A stretch of DNA of 64,000 nucleotides, taken from an uncultured Marinobacter sp. Lineage in GTDB: Bacteria > Pseudomonadota > Gammaproteobacteria > Pseudomonadales > Oleiphilaceae. Shown piece after piece: positions 34,543 through 47,171 of the stretch. The notes under the pieces were generated by a model. The model ran no database searches, was not told where the DNA came from, and saw nothing but the letters and a program-made list of their open reading frames with translations. Within the stretch, counting starts at the first letter, position 1. Every line of letters starts with the position of its first letter. The stretch lies in the NCBI RefSeq assembly GCF_946886895.1, contig NZ_CAMPJO010000005.1, positions 62,001-126,000 of the forward strand, read 5' to 3'. Position numbers and translations under genes: made by a program.

Positions 34543-36627
34543 ATGACACGATTACTGCTCTGCGCCCTGATCGGCGCGACGGGGTTTGCGTTGACCGCCT
34601 GCAAGGACGGCAAACCTCCCTTTAACGAACGCCCGGACTTTGTTCAGGGCGATATCCGGCAGACCTGGTATGACGGTGTCACCGACGACCTGCTGACCGC
34701 CGGCCTCGGGGCCAGTGGTCTGGCCAGCACGCCGGCACCCGCTTTCGATGATCCGTTGAATCCCACCCCTGCTGAATTACGACGACTGGCCATCTACAAC
34801 AATTACCGGGCCCTGGTCGACACGGCATCCGGTGGTGGTTATGGCACCTTCTTCGGGCCTCAGGTGGGCGCTTCGGGGGAGGGCCTGATTGCCGGTGAAG
34901 AATACCTGGCGTACATGTCCGTGCCCGGCACGGATGTTCCGGTGACGGTGATGGCTCAGGTGCCCGATGCGTTTGATCCGCGGCGGCCTTGCATGGTCAC
35001 CGCGCCGTCTTCCGGTTCCCGGGGTATCTACGGCGCGATCGGTACCGCCGGCGAGTGGGGTCTGAAAAAGGGCTGCGCGGTGGTCTACACCGATAAGGGC
35101 ACCGGTACCGGCTCCCACAACCTGGAGACCGGTGCCGCCCAGCGGCTGGACGGCACGCTGACCGAGGCAGGCGAACCGGTCCAGTTCCGCGCCGACCTCA
35201 GCGCCACCTGGCCCAACCGCTTCGCCTGGAAGCACGCCCACTCCAAAGCCAATCCGGAAGCAGACTGGGGTCGCCATGTGCTGCGGTCCATCGAGTTCGG
35301 CTTCTACGTGCTGAACGAGAAATTCGGCCGGGAACTGGGGAACGGTGAAACCCTGTTAACCATCAATCCGAAAAATACCCTGGTCATTGCCTCCAGTGTC
35401 TCCAATGGCGGTGGTTCGTCGGTGCGCGCGGCGGAACAGGACCAGCACGGGCTGATTGACGGAGTCGCGGTGTCCGAGCCCAATGTCAACCCCACCGTGG
35501 ACACCGGATTCACGATCCGCCAGGGTGACGGCCCGGTGATCAGCAACCACAGCCGAAGCCTGCTGGATTACACCACGGCGCTGGCGGTGTATCAGGGCTG
35601 CGCCAACCAGGCGCCGGCCATCCGGGATATCGCGCCCCTGAACAGCACCTTCAATCCGCCAGCGGTGGGTGAGAACATCTGTAACTCGCTGGCCAACAAG
35701 GGACTGGTGTCCGGCGCCACCCTGGACGACCGCGCCACCGATGCCCTGCGCATACTGAATGAGGAATTCAGGATTCAGCCCGAACAGAATCTGCTGGCTC
35801 CGGTGCACTTTGGCCTGGCGGTGGCCCAGAGCATCTCCATGACCTACGCCAATGCCTATGGTCGGGCCGGTGTCGAAGACCGGATCTGCGAGCTCAGCCT
35901 GGCGGCCACCGGTGCCGGTGGCGGGGTGACACCGCTGTCCGGCACGGTTGAAGCGGCGTTGTTCTCCGCCAGTAACGGGATTCCGCCCACCGCCGGGGTA
36001 AACATCGTCTACGACGGCGCTGCGGGCCAGCCCACGCATCTGGCCGCCAGCGCTTCGCCCAGTTCCAGTCAGCCGGACTACGGCCTGGATGCCCTGCTCT
36101 GCCTGCGTAGCCTGGCCAGTGGCCAGGATGCCGTCACCGGTGGAGACCTGACCGGCGAGGCGGCCGAACTGGCCGATGCCATTGCCGGGGGTATTTCCGA
36201 AGTGCGGGCTTCCGGCAATCTGCGGGGCAAACCAGCGGTGTTCGTGACCGGCCGTTCCGATGCGATTTTGCCGATCAACCACACCTCAAGGCCCTACTAC
36301 GGCCTGAACCAGCGTGTGGAGGGCCACCAAAGCAACCTGCGGTACTACGAAATCCTGAACGCTCACCACCTGGACGTACTCAATGGCTTCCCCGGCGTTG
36401 CAGATCGCTATGTTCCCCTGCACCACTATTATTTCCAGGCGCTGGATCTGGTCTGGGCGAACCTCACCGGGAAGCAGCCCCTGCCGCCGAGCCAGGTGGT
36501 GAGAACGGTGCCCCGGGGCGACATAGGCACGCCGCTGTCGGAAGCCAATCTGCCCGGGATTGACCCGGATCCGGACGCTGGGGACCGGATTGTGTTCGTC
36601 GACAATCAGCTTCGTATTCCCGAATAG
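34543..36627 (+). CDS. D-(-)-3-hydroxybutyrate oligomer hydrolase (lipoprotein)
   Basis: This 694-residue exported protein begins with [20 protein letters not shown], a lipoprotein signal with the cysteine at residue 20. The sequence matches the 3HB-oligomer hydrolase family, which splits short polyhydroxybutyrate oligomers to 3-hydroxybutyrate. The serine nucleophile is likely in [16 protein letters not shown], and [13 protein letters not shown] and [15 protein letters not shown] near the end contain further conserved residues. Its own sigma-54 promoter shares the enhancer motif with the TRAP operon. It supplies the monomer that the downstream genes import and oxidise. Confidence 0.9.
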   Translation: MTRLLLCALIGATGFALTACKDGKPPFNERPDFVQGDIRQTWYDGVTDDLLTAGLGASGLASTPAPAFDDPLNPTPAELRRLAIYNNYRALVDTASGGGYGTFFGPQVGASGEGLIAGEEYLAYMSVPGTDVPVTVMAQVPDAFDPRRPCMVTAPSSGSRGIYGAIGTAGEWGLKKGCAVVYTDKGTGTGSHNLETGAAQRLDGTLTEAGEPVQFRADLSATWPNRFAWKHAHSKANPEADWGRHVLRSIEFGFYVLNEKFGRELGNGETLLTINPKNTLVIASSVSNGGGSSVRAAEQDQHGLIDGVAVSEPNVNPTVDTGFTIRQGDGPVISNHSRSLLDYTTALAVYQGCANQAPAIRDIAPLNSTFNPPAVGENICNSLANKGLVSGATLDDRATDALRILNEEFRIQPEQNLLAPVHFGLAVAQSISMTYANAYGRAGVEDRICELSLAATGAGGGVTPLSGTVEAALFSASNGIPPTAGVNIVYDGAAGQPTHLAASASPSSSQPDYGLDALLCLRSLASGQDAVTGGDLTGEAAELADAIAGGISEVRASGNLRGKPAVFVTGRSDAILPINHTSRPYYGLNQRVEGHQSNLRYYEILNAHHLDVLNGFPGVADRYVPLHHYYFQALDLVWANLTGKQPLPPSQVVRTVPRGDIGTPLSEANLPGIDPDPDAGDRIVFVDNQLRIPE

Positions 36628-36641
36628 TCCGGCCGGACACC

Positions 36642-36661
36642 GGCCCGGGACTGTCCGGGCC
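36642..36661 (+). terminator. Hairpin after the oligomer hydrolase gene
   Basis: Arms GGCCCGG (36642-36648) and CCGGGCC (36655-36661) around a 6-base loop, 15 bases after the stop. The T-run is weak. Confidence 0.55.
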
Positions 36662-36742
36662 GGCTTCGTTTGCCCCGGCTCCGGTGGCCCCATATACTTC
36701 CGTGACGATATCCGGCCCGCCGGGTGTCGGGGGCGCTTCCTT

Positions 36743-38191
36743 ATGAACGATACTCAATCCGGTGGTGGTACGCGGTACATGACAGAGCTGTTCACCGACA
36801 ATAACCGAAGTGGCCTGACCAGGGATCTGATCGAGGCCCTGTTTCCCATGTTTGAGGAGGCCAGCGCCGGTGCCATTGCCGTGGACCGTGACAGCCGGAT
36901 TACCTGGATCAACGGCAGTTACTCCCAACTGCTGGGTCTCGGCGACCCGGCGTCCGTGATTGGCCAGCCGGTCCGGCAGGTGATTCCCCAGACCCGGATG
37001 CCCGAGGTGGTGGAGACCGGCAAGCCCCTGTTGCTTGACATCATGGAGCACAACCAGCAGCAACTGGTGGTCACCCGCCTGCCGTATTACGACGACGCCG
37101 GCCAGATCGTCGGCGCGGTTGCCTTCGTGCTCTACGATGACCTGCAACCACTGACGCCGCTGGTGTCCAAGTATCGCCGTCTGCACCAGGATCTCGCCGC
37201 CGCACGCAAGGCGTTGGCGAAAAAGACCCGGAGCACCCGATACAGCCTGGGTGACTTTGTCGGGGCCAGCCCCGCCGCCCTGGAAGTGAAGCGCCGGGCC
37301 CGCCTGGCCGCCGGTCGCGATATGCCGGTGCTGCTTCTGGGGGAGACCGGTACCGGCAAGGAAGTCCTGGCCCAGGCCATACACTCAGTCTCCACGCGGG
37401 CGGACAAACCCTTTGTCGGTGTCAATGTGGCGGCCATTCCCGACAATCTTCTGGAGGCGGAATTTTTTGGTGTGGCACCCGGTGCCTATACCGGCGCTGA
37501 CCGACGCACTCGGGATGGCAAATTCCAGCTCGCCAACGGCGGCACCCTGTTCCTCGATGAGGTGGGCGATATGCCTCTGCCGTTGCAGGCCAAACTGCTG
37601 CGGGCGTTGCAGGAAGGTGAGATTGAGCCACTGGGCTCCAACAAGGTGGTGCAGGTGGACGTGCGGGTTATCGCCGCCACCAGTCGCAACCTGGAAACCA
37701 TGATTGCCGAGGGGCAGTTCCGGTCTGACCTCTATTACCGGCTGAATGTCCTGGAAATTCCCATTCCCCCGCTGCGAGACCGGCTGGCGGACCTTGGCGT
37801 ATTGTGTGAAGCCCTGCTGGGCGATATCTGCGATGGCCTGGAGTTGCGCGGCGAAATTACCGATGCGGGAGTCGCCGCCCTTGGCAGCTATGACTGGCCC
37901 GGCAATATCCGGGAGCTGCGCAACGTGCTTGAGCGGGCTTTGACCATGGGCGAGGAAGGCGGGTTGCTGGACGCCGATGCCATCTTCAAGGTGCTCCCGA
38001 GAGGCGGTAGACGCCCGGCGTCTGCCCTGTGTCCGCAACCTGTCCGCCCGCTGGCGCAAACCCTCGCAGACGCCGAGGCCCAGGCTATTGAGGCGGCGCT
38101 CGTTGCCAGCCGGGGTAACCGTACGAGGGCTGCCAAGCTGTTGGGCATTTCCCGGTCCGTGCTGTACGAAAAGCTTGGCAGAATGTCCTGA
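36743..38191 (+). CDS. Sigma-54-dependent activator with PAS domain (HbcR-like)
   Basis: A 482-residue enhancer-binding protein: PAS domain (about 35-145), coiled linker, AAA+ ATPase (about 170-400) with Walker A GETGTGKE near residue 200, Walker B GGTLFLDEVGDMP, and a C-terminal Fis-type helix-turn-helix (SRGNRTRAAKLLGISRSVLY). The sigma-54 contact loop reads GAYTGA (247-252), a known variant of GAFTGA. ATG 36743 is preferred to the open frame from 36560. In Pseudomonas aeruginosa a protein of this type, HbcR, activates 3-hydroxybutyrate genes; the same role is very likely here because the two flanking sigma-54 promoters share a motif. Its stop codon lies inside the first enhancer site of the next operon. 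Confidence 0.92.
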   Translation: MNDTQSGGGTRYMTELFTDNNRSGLTRDLIEALFPMFEEASAGAIAVDRDSRITWINGSYSQLLGLGDPASVIGQPVRQVIPQTRMPEVVETGKPLLLDIMEHNQQQLVVTRLPYYDDAGQIVGAVAFVLYDDLQPLTPLVSKYRRLHQDLAAARKALAKKTRSTRYSLGDFVGASPAALEVKRRARLAAGRDMPVLLLGETGTGKEVLAQAIHSVSTRADKPFVGVNVAAIPDNLLEAEFFGVAPGAYTGADRRTRDGKFQLANGGTLFLDEVGDMPLPLQAKLLRALQEGEIEPLGSNKVVQVDVRVIAATSRNLETMIAEGQFRSDLYYRLNVLEIPIPPLRDRLADLGVLCEALLGDICDGLELRGEITDAGVAALGSYDWPGNIRELRNVLERALTMGEEGGLLDADAIFKVLPRGGRRPASALCPQPVRPLAQTLADAEAQAIEAALVASRGNRTRAAKLLGISRSVLYEKLGRMS

Positions 38192-38264
38192 TTTCAGGAC
38201 ATTTGTCCAGAATTCCGCACAAATACCTACGACTGACGTCTTAATGCGTCCGGAATAACAGACA
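38184..38264. promoter_or_regulatory. Cluster of activator sites upstream of the TRAP operon
   Basis: Site 1, TGTCC-N8-GGACA at 38184-38201, is perfect and overlaps the activator's stop codon. Site 2, TGTCC-N8-GCACA at 38204-38221, and site 3, CGTCC-N8-AGACA at 38247-38264, are degenerate. The first site lies inside a longer perfect palindrome (38183-38202). The remaining part of this 325-base gap (38265-38328 and 38345-38516) is AT-rich then ordinary leader; no further gene is seen. Confidence 0.7.
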
Positions 38265-38328
38265 TCGCTTAAGAAAATCCTACCTTCTGTTTTCTATTAC
38301 TATCTGATCTATAACAGAAAAATAATTT

Positions 38329-38344
38329 TGGCATGGTGTCTGCA
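38329..38344 (+). promoter_or_regulatory. Sigma-54 promoter of the TRAP/hydroxybutyrate operon
   Basis: TGGCATGGTGTCTGCA has GG at 38330-38331 and GC at 38342-38343 with the required 10 bases between. The upstream 60 bases are AT-rich and could be bent. Transcription should start near 38355, giving a leader of about 160 bases before the dctP-type gene. Confidence 0.8.
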
Positions 38345-38516
38345 ATAGTCGGATTGCAGGACGCCAGAACAATGCAGAGAACAAGACTGACGCCAATCGT
38401 TGGACCCGAACGTTACCTGTCCGTCTGTTCCGGCGCTGTCTGGCTGTACTCAGACCAGGCCTTTCAGGGTGTCATCCGCCAGGCCAGATACAATAACAAT
38501 GCTAGGAGACTTGCCA

Positions 38517-39569
38517 ATGAAACTTCTCAAGACTCTCACCGGGGTCGCCGGTGCGATCGCACTTGCCACGGGCTCCGCGTTTGCAGATGACCTGCGCTGG
38601 AAGATGCCGGTCGCATTCGCCACCAACCTGCCCGGCCTGGGTTCACCCGCCGCCTGGGTTGCAGACAATCTCACCACCGCCTCCGACGGCAGCATCCAGG
38701 TCCGGGTGTACGAGCCCGGTAAGCTGGTGCCGCCGTTCGACATCCTGCAGGCCGTATCCGACGGCAAGATTGAAGCGGGCTACACCTGGATTGGTTACGA
38801 CCAGGGTAAGGTGCCTGCGATCCCCCTGTTCGCCGCAGTACCCTTTGGTATGAAGCCCTGGGCCTATACTGCCTGGTATTACTACGGTGGCGGCCATGAA
38901 ATGCTGCAGGAAGTCTATGCCAACAAAGGCTTCGACGTGCACGCCCAGCTGTGCGGTATTATCGGGCCTGAAACGGCGGGCTGGTATGCGAAACCAATCA
39001 AAACACTGGAAGACTATGAAGGCCTGAAGATTCGCTTCGCAGGCCTGGGTGGCAAGGTTCTGGAAAAGCTGGGCGCCTCCGTCACCATGATGCCCGGCGG
39101 TGAGCTCTACCAGGCTCTGGAGAAAGGTACCATCGATGCCACCGAGTTCTCCATGCCCGCCATCGACCAGATCCTGGGTTTCAACCAGGTGGTCAAGTAC
39201 AACCTGTTCCCGGGCTGGCACCAGCAGTTTACCGCCCAGTACATGCTGATCAACCAGGATCAGTGGGACAAAACCACGGAAGCACAGAAAGCGCTGGTCA
39301 AGGCTTCCTGTACTGCTGCGACAACGCTTGCCCTGGCCGAGGGTGAATACAAGAATGGCAAGGTTCTGGCCGAGTTCCAGGACAAGGGTGTCCAGGCTGA
39401 TCAGATCCCCCGTGACGTCCTGAAAAAGCTGAAAGCGGTCACCGAGGAAGTACTGAAACAAGAAGCCGCCAAGGACGCCGACTTCAAGCGAGTCTATGAA
39501 AGCCAGAACGAGTTCATGGAAACCTACAAGGTGTGGGATACACGCGCCTACGTTCCGTCGGACCTGTAA
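38517..39569 (+). CDS. TRAP transporter substrate-binding protein (DctP type)
   Basis: A 350-residue periplasmic receptor with a cleavable signal (ALATGSAFADDLRW) and the DctP fold: FDILQAVSDGKIEAGYTWIG, GPETAGWYAKPIKTLEDYEG, then KIRFAGLGGKVLEKLGASV and GTIDATEFSMP. The arginine of KIRFAG normally pairs with the substrate carboxylate. ATG 38517 follows AGGAGACTTGCCA; upstream frame from 38400 is not used. Adjacent hydroxybutyrate enzymes make 3-hydroxybutyrate or a related hydroxyacid the likely ligand, which is inference. Confidence 0.93.
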   Translation: MKLLKTLTGVAGAIALATGSAFADDLRWKMPVAFATNLPGLGSPAAWVADNLTTASDGSIQVRVYEPGKLVPPFDILQAVSDGKIEAGYTWIGYDQGKVPAIPLFAAVPFGMKPWAYTAWYYYGGGHEMLQEVYANKGFDVHAQLCGIIGPETAGWYAKPIKTLEDYEGLKIRFAGLGGKVLEKLGASVTMMPGGELYQALEKGTIDATEFSMPAIDQILGFNQVVKYNLFPGWHQQFTAQYMLINQDQWDKTTEAQKALVKASCTAATTLALAEGEYKNGKVLAEFQDKGVQADQIPRDVLKKLKAVTEEVLKQEAAKDADFKRVYESQNEFMETYKVWDTRAYVPSDL

Positions 39570-39627
39570 GCATTAAGGCCACCTGAGCTCGAAGCAGTGG
39601 AGTTGCCTCCGCTGCCTGTTGACCAGT

Positions 39628-39649
39628 GGATGGCCCTTCGGGGCCATCC
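39628..39649 (+). terminator. UUCG stem-loop between dctP and dctQ genes
   Basis: GGATGGCCC-TTCG-GGGCCATCC, a perfect 9-base stem with a stable tetraloop and no T-run. Its place after the binding-protein gene suggests partial termination or mRNA protection that keeps the binding protein in excess over the membrane subunits. Confidence 0.7.
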
Positions 39650-39691
39650 CTGCTTCACACCATTAGCCTTATCTTAGCGGAGTATCCACCC

Positions 39692-40330
39692 ATGACGGTG
39701 TCTGATCAGGACTCACCGCGGACGACGCGGGCGTCAGTGAGCGACGCAGACGAATTCCTTCATCACCATACCGAGTTACCCACGACCCATTTGAGCCAGT
39801 GGCTGGATGCCGTGCTCACAGCCATCGGCAAGGCTGCCTCCTGGCTCTGGATCGTGGTCACCGGGGTGATTATCTGGGCGGTCGTTGGCCGCTATGTGTT
39901 TGGCCAGGGCTCGGTTCTGCTGGAGGAGATCCAGTGGCACCTGGCGGGCATTGGCTGGCTGCTCGGGCTGGCCTACACCCTGGTGGTGGATGACCATGTC
40001 CGGGTCGACGTGATCCACGAGCGCTTGTCTCTCAGGGCCCAGGGTTGGGTCGAACTGTTCGGCCTTGCGTTTCTGTTGTTGCCCTTTCTCGTTATCTCGG
40101 TCAATGAGATGGTGCCCTATGCCATCAACTCCTGGGAGGTTGACGAAACCAGCCAGGCCCCGGGCGGCCTGCCCCACCGCTGGGTGCTCAAATTCATCAT
40201 TGCCCTGGCGTTCACTCTGATCATTGTGGCGGCCCTGTCCCGACTGTTGAAAGTCACGGCTCTGCTGTTCGGATTTCCGAGGCCGGTTCCGGCCACGCCC
40301 GGCGAGAACAAGAAAGAGGATCGGTCCTGA
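39692..40330 (+). CDS. TRAP transporter small membrane subunit (DctQ type)
   Basis: A 212-residue protein with four transmembrane helices (about 45-65, 78-100, 118-140, 165-190) and DctQ-type motifs: VVGRYVFGQGSVLLEEIQWH, then GLAYTLVVDDHVRVDVIHER. The ATG at 39692 follows GCGGAG. The N-terminal extension of about 35 residues with HHHTELPTTH is longer than usual. The stop shares one base with the next start. Confidence 0.9.
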   Translation: MTVSDQDSPRTTRASVSDADEFLHHHTELPTTHLSQWLDAVLTAIGKAASWLWIVVTGVIIWAVVGRYVFGQGSVLLEEIQWHLAGIGWLLGLAYTLVVDDHVRVDVIHERLSLRAQGWVELFGLAFLLLPFLVISVNEMVPYAINSWEVDETSQAPGGLPHRWVLKFIIALAFTLIIVAALSRLLKVTALLFGFPRPVPATPGENKKEDRS

Positions 40331-41694
40331 TGGAGCTTGAACCCCTGTTTGTAATCGGCATGTTCCTGACCTTCGGTGTCTTGCTGATGACCGGCTACCC
40401 GGTGGCCTGGGTGCTCGGTGGTACGGCCGTCATCTGGACCCTGGTGGGCGTTGTGGCGGTCGAAAATTTCGGCGCTAATCTCTGGTTCGATTACTCGTCC
40501 TCCATGGGTCTGGTTCCCGAGCGGATCTGGGGCATCGTCGGGAGTGAAACCCTGGTGGCGCTGCCCATGTTTATCTTCATGGGCATCATGCTGGATCAGT
40601 CCGGCGTGGCGGAGCGGCTGATGAACAGCATGGTCAAGCTGTTCGGTAATGTTCGCGGCGGCTTTGCCGTCACCGTGATCGTGATTGGCGTCCTGCTGGC
40701 GGCTACCACCGGCATTATCGGGGCCTCCGTGGTTCTTCTCGGCATGTTGTCCCTGCCGGTGATGATGGAGAACAAATACGACAAGGGCTTTGCGGTGGGC
40801 ACGGCCTGCGCCACCGGGACCCTGGGTATCCTGATACCGCCGTCGATCATGCTGGTCCTGATGGCGGACCGGCTGGCCGTGCCGGAAGCCTCGGTGGGCG
40901 ACCTGTTTATGGGCGCCTTCCTGCCCGGGCTGATGCTGGGGACTATGTACGTGGCCTATGCCATGCTTCGCCCGCTTCTGCAGCCCCATGTGGCGCCGGT
41001 TCCGAAAGGGCTTGAAAAAGTCAGCTGGGCGGTGGTCTGGGACGTGGCCAAAGCGGTTCTGCCTACCACTGCGCTGATTCTCGGCGTACTGGGCTCCATT
41101 TTTGCCGGGATCGCCACACCGACCGAGGCCTCTGGCGTCGGTGCCTTGGGTGCGTTGATCCTGGCCCTGATGGCGCGCCGGCTGAATCTGAAGGTGCTGA
41201 ATGCCTCCCTGCACCAGACGACCCGGACCACGGCGTTTATCTTCGCGATCTTTCTCGGGGCCATCGCTTTTTCGGTGGTGCTTCGTGGTCTGGGCGGTGA
41301 CCGGGTGATCGAAGAGGCGCTGCTGGGATTGCCCTTTGGCCCCTACGGCGTGGTGCTGACCATCCTGTTCGCAGTGTTCCTGCTGGGCTTTTTCCTGGAC
41401 TGGGTGGAGATTACCCTGATTATCCTGCCGCTGGTCGCCCCTGTGGTCCAGCAGCTCGGTTTTGATCTGGTCTGGTTTACCATCCTGTTTGCCATGTGCC
41501 TGCAGACCTCGTTCCTGACACCCCCGGTCGGTTTTGCCCTGTTCTACATCAAGGGTGTGGCGCCCCCGGAGATCAAGGTGACGGATATCTATCGGGGTGT
41601 GGTTCCGTTTATCATCATTCAACTGGTTGCGCTGGTCATCGTGTTCCTGGTGCCAGAGATCGCCACCTGGCTACCGGGCGTGGCGTACGAGTAA
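40330..41694 (+). CDS. TRAP transporter large membrane subunit (DctM type)
   Basis: A 454-residue Na+-driven permease with about 12 transmembrane helices. DctM features include [73 protein letters not shown] and [16 protein letters not shown]. With the two preceding genes it forms the complete importer. It is 13 bases before the dehydrogenase gene. Confidence 0.95.
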   Translation: MELEPLFVIGMFLTFGVLLMTGYPVAWVLGGTAVIWTLVGVVAVENFGANLWFDYSSSMGLVPERIWGIVGSETLVALPMFIFMGIMLDQSGVAERLMNSMVKLFGNVRGGFAVTVIVIGVLLAATTGIIGASVVLLGMLSLPVMMENKYDKGFAVGTACATGTLGILIPPSIMLVLMADRLAVPEASVGDLFMGAFLPGLMLGTMYVAYAMLRPLLQPHVAPVPKGLEKVSWAVVWDVAKAVLPTTALILGVLGSIFAGIATPTEASGVGALGALILALMARRLNLKVLNASLHQTTRTTAFIFAIFLGAIAFSVVLRGLGGDRVIEEALLGLPFGPYGVVLTILFAVFLLGFFLDWVEITLIILPLVAPVVQQLGFDLVWFTILFAMCLQTSFLTPPVGFALFYIKGVAPPEIKVTDIYRGVVPFIIIQLVALVIVFLVPEIATWLPGVAYE

Positions 41695-41707
41695 GAGGAC
41701 AACCATT

Positions 41708-42487
<780 letters not shown>

Positions 42488-42503
42488 GACACAGGAGAGA
42501 CGG

Positions 42504-44492
42504 ATGAGTCACACAGAACAGTCACCGGTAGTCTGGTCTCCCTCGGAGGACACTCTGAAGAACGCCCGGATGGGCCAGTTCAAGGCCTGGCTTGAGCAGC
42601 AGGGATTTGGCCCCTTTGCCGACTACCACGCCCTGCACCAGTGGTCTGTCGACGACCTCGAAACCTTCTGGCAGAAGGTGTGGGACTATTGCGGCCTGGT
42701 TTGCGATAGCCCGGCTGATCAGGTCCTGGGCAAGCGCGACCTTCCCGGCGCCGAGTGGTTCCCGGGCATGACACTGAACTTCGCCGCCAACCTGCTCCGG
42801 CTGGCGGATGGTGAACACGCAGACCGGGAAGCGGTGGTGGCCTACTGCGAAACCCGGCCCGTGCTCAGACGCACCTATGCCCAGCTCAAGGCGGACGCCG
42901 GCGCCCTGGAAGCCTTCCTGCGCAGCAAGGATGTCCGCCAGGGGGATCGCGTTGCCGGCGTGGTCACCAACGGCTACGAAGCCCTGGTGGGCATGCTGGC
43001 CACCACCAGCCTGGGGGCCATCTGGAGCTCCGCTTCCCCCGATTTCGGTGTGGGTGCCATTCTCGACCGCTTCGGCCAGATTGAACCCTCGGCCCTGATC
43101 GTGGTGAATGGCTATGGTTACGGCGGCAAGGTCTTTGCCCGCCAGCAGGACTTTGCCGAACTGATCGCCGGCCTGCCGACCCTGAAAGCGGTGGTCAGCG
43201 TTCAGCAACTGCCAGACGCGGCGCCGGTTGCCGGTGATCGGGTCAGCACCTGGGAAAATGCCCTGACCTTCGGCGCCGGCCAGGCGCCCTCGTTCACCCC
43301 CCTGCCGCCGGACCATCCGGTTTACATCCTGTACTCTTCCGGCACCACCGGCAAACCCAAGTGCATCGTCCACGGCAACGCCGGCCTGGTGGTCACTCAC
43401 GCCAAGGAACTGATGCTGCACGGCGATGTGGGGCCGGAAGACCGGTTCCTCTACTTCACCACCTGTGGCTGGATGATGTGGAACTGGCAGGCCTCCGCCC
43501 TGCTGACCGGCGCAGCCGTGATTACCGTGGACGGCTCCCCGGGCTACCCGAGCCTCGGCGTCCTGTGGGATACCGTGGCACAGGAAAAAGTCACCCACTT
43601 CGGCACCAGCGCCCGGTTCATCGCCGGCTGCCGGAAAGCCGAACTTCAGCCTGCCAAAACCCTGGATCAGAGCGCCTTGCGCGTGGTGTTCTCCACCGGC
43701 TCACCGCTGCTGCCGGAAGACTACGACTGGGTCTACTCCGACGGCGCCCCCCATGCCCTGCTTGGCTCCATTGCCGGCGGCACCGACATCTGCGGCTGCT
43801 TTGTTGGCGCCACTCCGCTGTTGCCGGTACGCCGTGGCGAAATCCAGTGCCGCTTCCTGGGTGTGGATGCCGTGGCCTACGGCGACGACGGCCAGCCGGT
43901 CAGCGAAGGCCGCGGCGAACTGGTCTGCCGCCAGCCCCTGCCCTCCATGCCGGTGCGCTTTTGGGACGACCCCGAGGGTGAGCGTTACCGCGACGCCTAC
44001 TTCAACACTTTCCCCGGCGTCTGGGCCCATGGGGACTTTATTGAGTTCACCGAACACGGTGGCGCCATCATCTATGGCCGCTCCGACGCTACCCTCAACC
44101 CCGGCGGCGTGCGCATCGGCACCGCGGAAATCTACCGCCAGGTTGAAACCGTGGCCGAAGTCAAAGACAGCCTGGTGGTTGGCCGCCAGATCCACGGCGA
44201 TGTGGAAGTCGTCCTGCTGGTGGTCCCGGCCGATGGCCAGGCCATCACCGACGACCTGCTCAAACAGCTAAAGAGCCGGATCCGCGAAGGCGCCAGCCCA
44301 CGGCACGTGCCGAGGTACATCGTGCAGGTGAACGACATTCCGTACACCCGCAGCGGCAAGAAGGTGGAGCTGGCCGTGGCCCGGTTGATCAATGGTTCGA
44401 AAAAAGCCGATAACCGGGATGCCTTGGGTAATCCGGAAGCGCTGGACCATATCCGGGAGCGGTTGGCGGAGGCTGGGTTGTTGCCGGAGTGA
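42504..44492 (+). CDS. Acetoacetyl-CoA synthetase
   Basis: A 662-residue ANL-superfamily ligase that activates acetoacetate to acetoacetyl-CoA with ATP. The AMP-binding loop is [18 protein letters not shown], the [11 protein letters not shown] segment is characteristic of the AacS branch, and the later [15 protein letters not shown] and [12 protein letters not shown] provide hinge and catalytic lysine. Coming right after the dehydrogenase, it completes the 3-hydroxybutyrate route to central metabolism. It ends the operon. Confidence 0.94.
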   Translation: MSHTEQSPVVWSPSEDTLKNARMGQFKAWLEQQGFGPFADYHALHQWSVDDLETFWQKVWDYCGLVCDSPADQVLGKRDLPGAEWFPGMTLNFAANLLRLADGEHADREAVVAYCETRPVLRRTYAQLKADAGALEAFLRSKDVRQGDRVAGVVTNGYEALVGMLATTSLGAIWSSASPDFGVGAILDRFGQIEPSALIVVNGYGYGGKVFARQQDFAELIAGLPTLKAVVSVQQLPDAAPVAGDRVSTWENALTFGAGQAPSFTPLPPDHPVYILYSSGTTGKPKCIVHGNAGLVVTHAKELMLHGDVGPEDRFLYFTTCGWMMWNWQASALLTGAAVITVDGSPGYPSLGVLWDTVAQEKVTHFGTSARFIAGCRKAELQPAKTLDQSALRVVFSTGSPLLPEDYDWVYSDGAPHALLGSIAGGTDICGCFVGATPLLPVRRGEIQCRFLGVDAVAYGDDGQPVSEGRGELVCRQPLPSMPVRFWDDPEGERYRDAYFNTFPGVWAHGDFIEFTEHGGAIIYGRSDATLNPGGVRIGTAEIYRQVETVAEVKDSLVVGRQIHGDVEVVLLVVPADGQAITDDLLKQLKSRIREGASPRHVPRYIVQVNDIPYTRSGKKVELAVARLINGSKKADNRDALGNPEALDHIRERLAEAGLLPE

Positions 44493-44516
44493 TGGTCTGA
44501 AACGTTGATGGTGGTT

Positions 44517-44544
44517 GTCGGATTACGCCGTTGGCTAATCCGAC
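44517..44544. repeat. REP-like hairpin after the acetoacetyl-CoA synthetase gene
   Basis: Perfect 9-base arms GTCGGATTA and TAATCCGAC around a 10-base loop. Palindromes of this GTCGGATTA type recur between genes in several gammaproteobacteria; here only one copy is seen. It may stop or protect the upstream mRNA. Confidence 0.6.
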
Positions 44545-44554
44545 CTACTCTCAA

Positions 44555-44593
44555 TGTTTAGCTGATTTTGTCGACAAAAAGGCTCACTAAACA
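44555..44593. promoter_or_regulatory. Nested palindrome between two operons
   Basis: Outer arms TGTTTAG (44555-44561) and CTAAACA (44587-44593) enclose a perfect 14-base palindrome TTTTGTCGACAAAA (44566-44579). It could be an operator or terminator. The surrounding gap 44493-44857 holds no convincing gene; only small frames with shadow-like composition are present. Confidence 0.4.
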
Positions 44594-44707
44594 GCTTGGG
44601 CTTTCACCGTGTCGTTCTACCCGCATGCCCGATGTAAGAAAGTTTCGTAAATTCCCGCCATTTCATCGTCTTGTAACCGAAGATCCGGCATTTTTAGTCC
44701 GTTCTTA

Positions 44708-44752
44708 TACTAAGATCGTAACCAAAATTCACCAAAAAATGGTATCTTAGTA
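44708..44752. promoter_or_regulatory. Inverted repeat overlapping a possible promoter upstream of icd
   Basis: Perfect 9-base arms TACTAAGAT (44708-44716) and ATCTTAGTA (44744-44752), with inner ACCA (44721-44724) and TGGT (44740-44743) that also pair. A -10-like TATACT (44706-44711) overlaps the left arm. It may be an operator or a 5' leader hairpin for the isocitrate dehydrogenase gene. Confidence 0.45.
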
Positions 44753-44857
44753 GGTCTATCAAAAGTTCCTAATCAGTCATTGTCCGGGTCGAACGTTCAC
44801 AAGACGCCTGACCTCGCCATGACCGTCCTGAATCCACCCAATAGCCTGAGGACGAAA

Positions 44858-47101
<2,244 letters not shown>

Positions 47102-47120
47102 GCGTCGGGGCTTACAAGAA

Positions 47121-47153
47121 AACCGGGCGGTCGTGAGGCTGCCCGGTTTTTTT
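47121..47153 (+). terminator. Intrinsic terminator of icd
   Basis: Stem AACCGGGC (47121-47128) / GCCCGGTT (47141-47148) followed by a run of T. It ends 20 bases after the icd stop and may also serve the convergent ybaK gene. Confidence 0.85.
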
Positions 47154-47171
47154 ATGCTCCGGAGTGTGCAA

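Noticed and set aside
36635..36656. GGACA-N12-TGTCC before the sigma-54 activator gene
   Set aside because: Half-sites are in the opposite orientation and spacing differs from the enhancer motif; it overlaps a terminator-like hairpin.
40117..41622. 501-codon open frame on the minus strand opposite dctM
   Set aside because: It is exactly antisense to a clear TRAP permease gene and has the His/Gln/Gly-rich composition typical of reverse-frame reading of GC-rich membrane genes.
44568..44750. 60-codon frame in the gap before icd
   Set aside because: It overlaps palindromes and a possible promoter, has no ribosome site and no coding bias.
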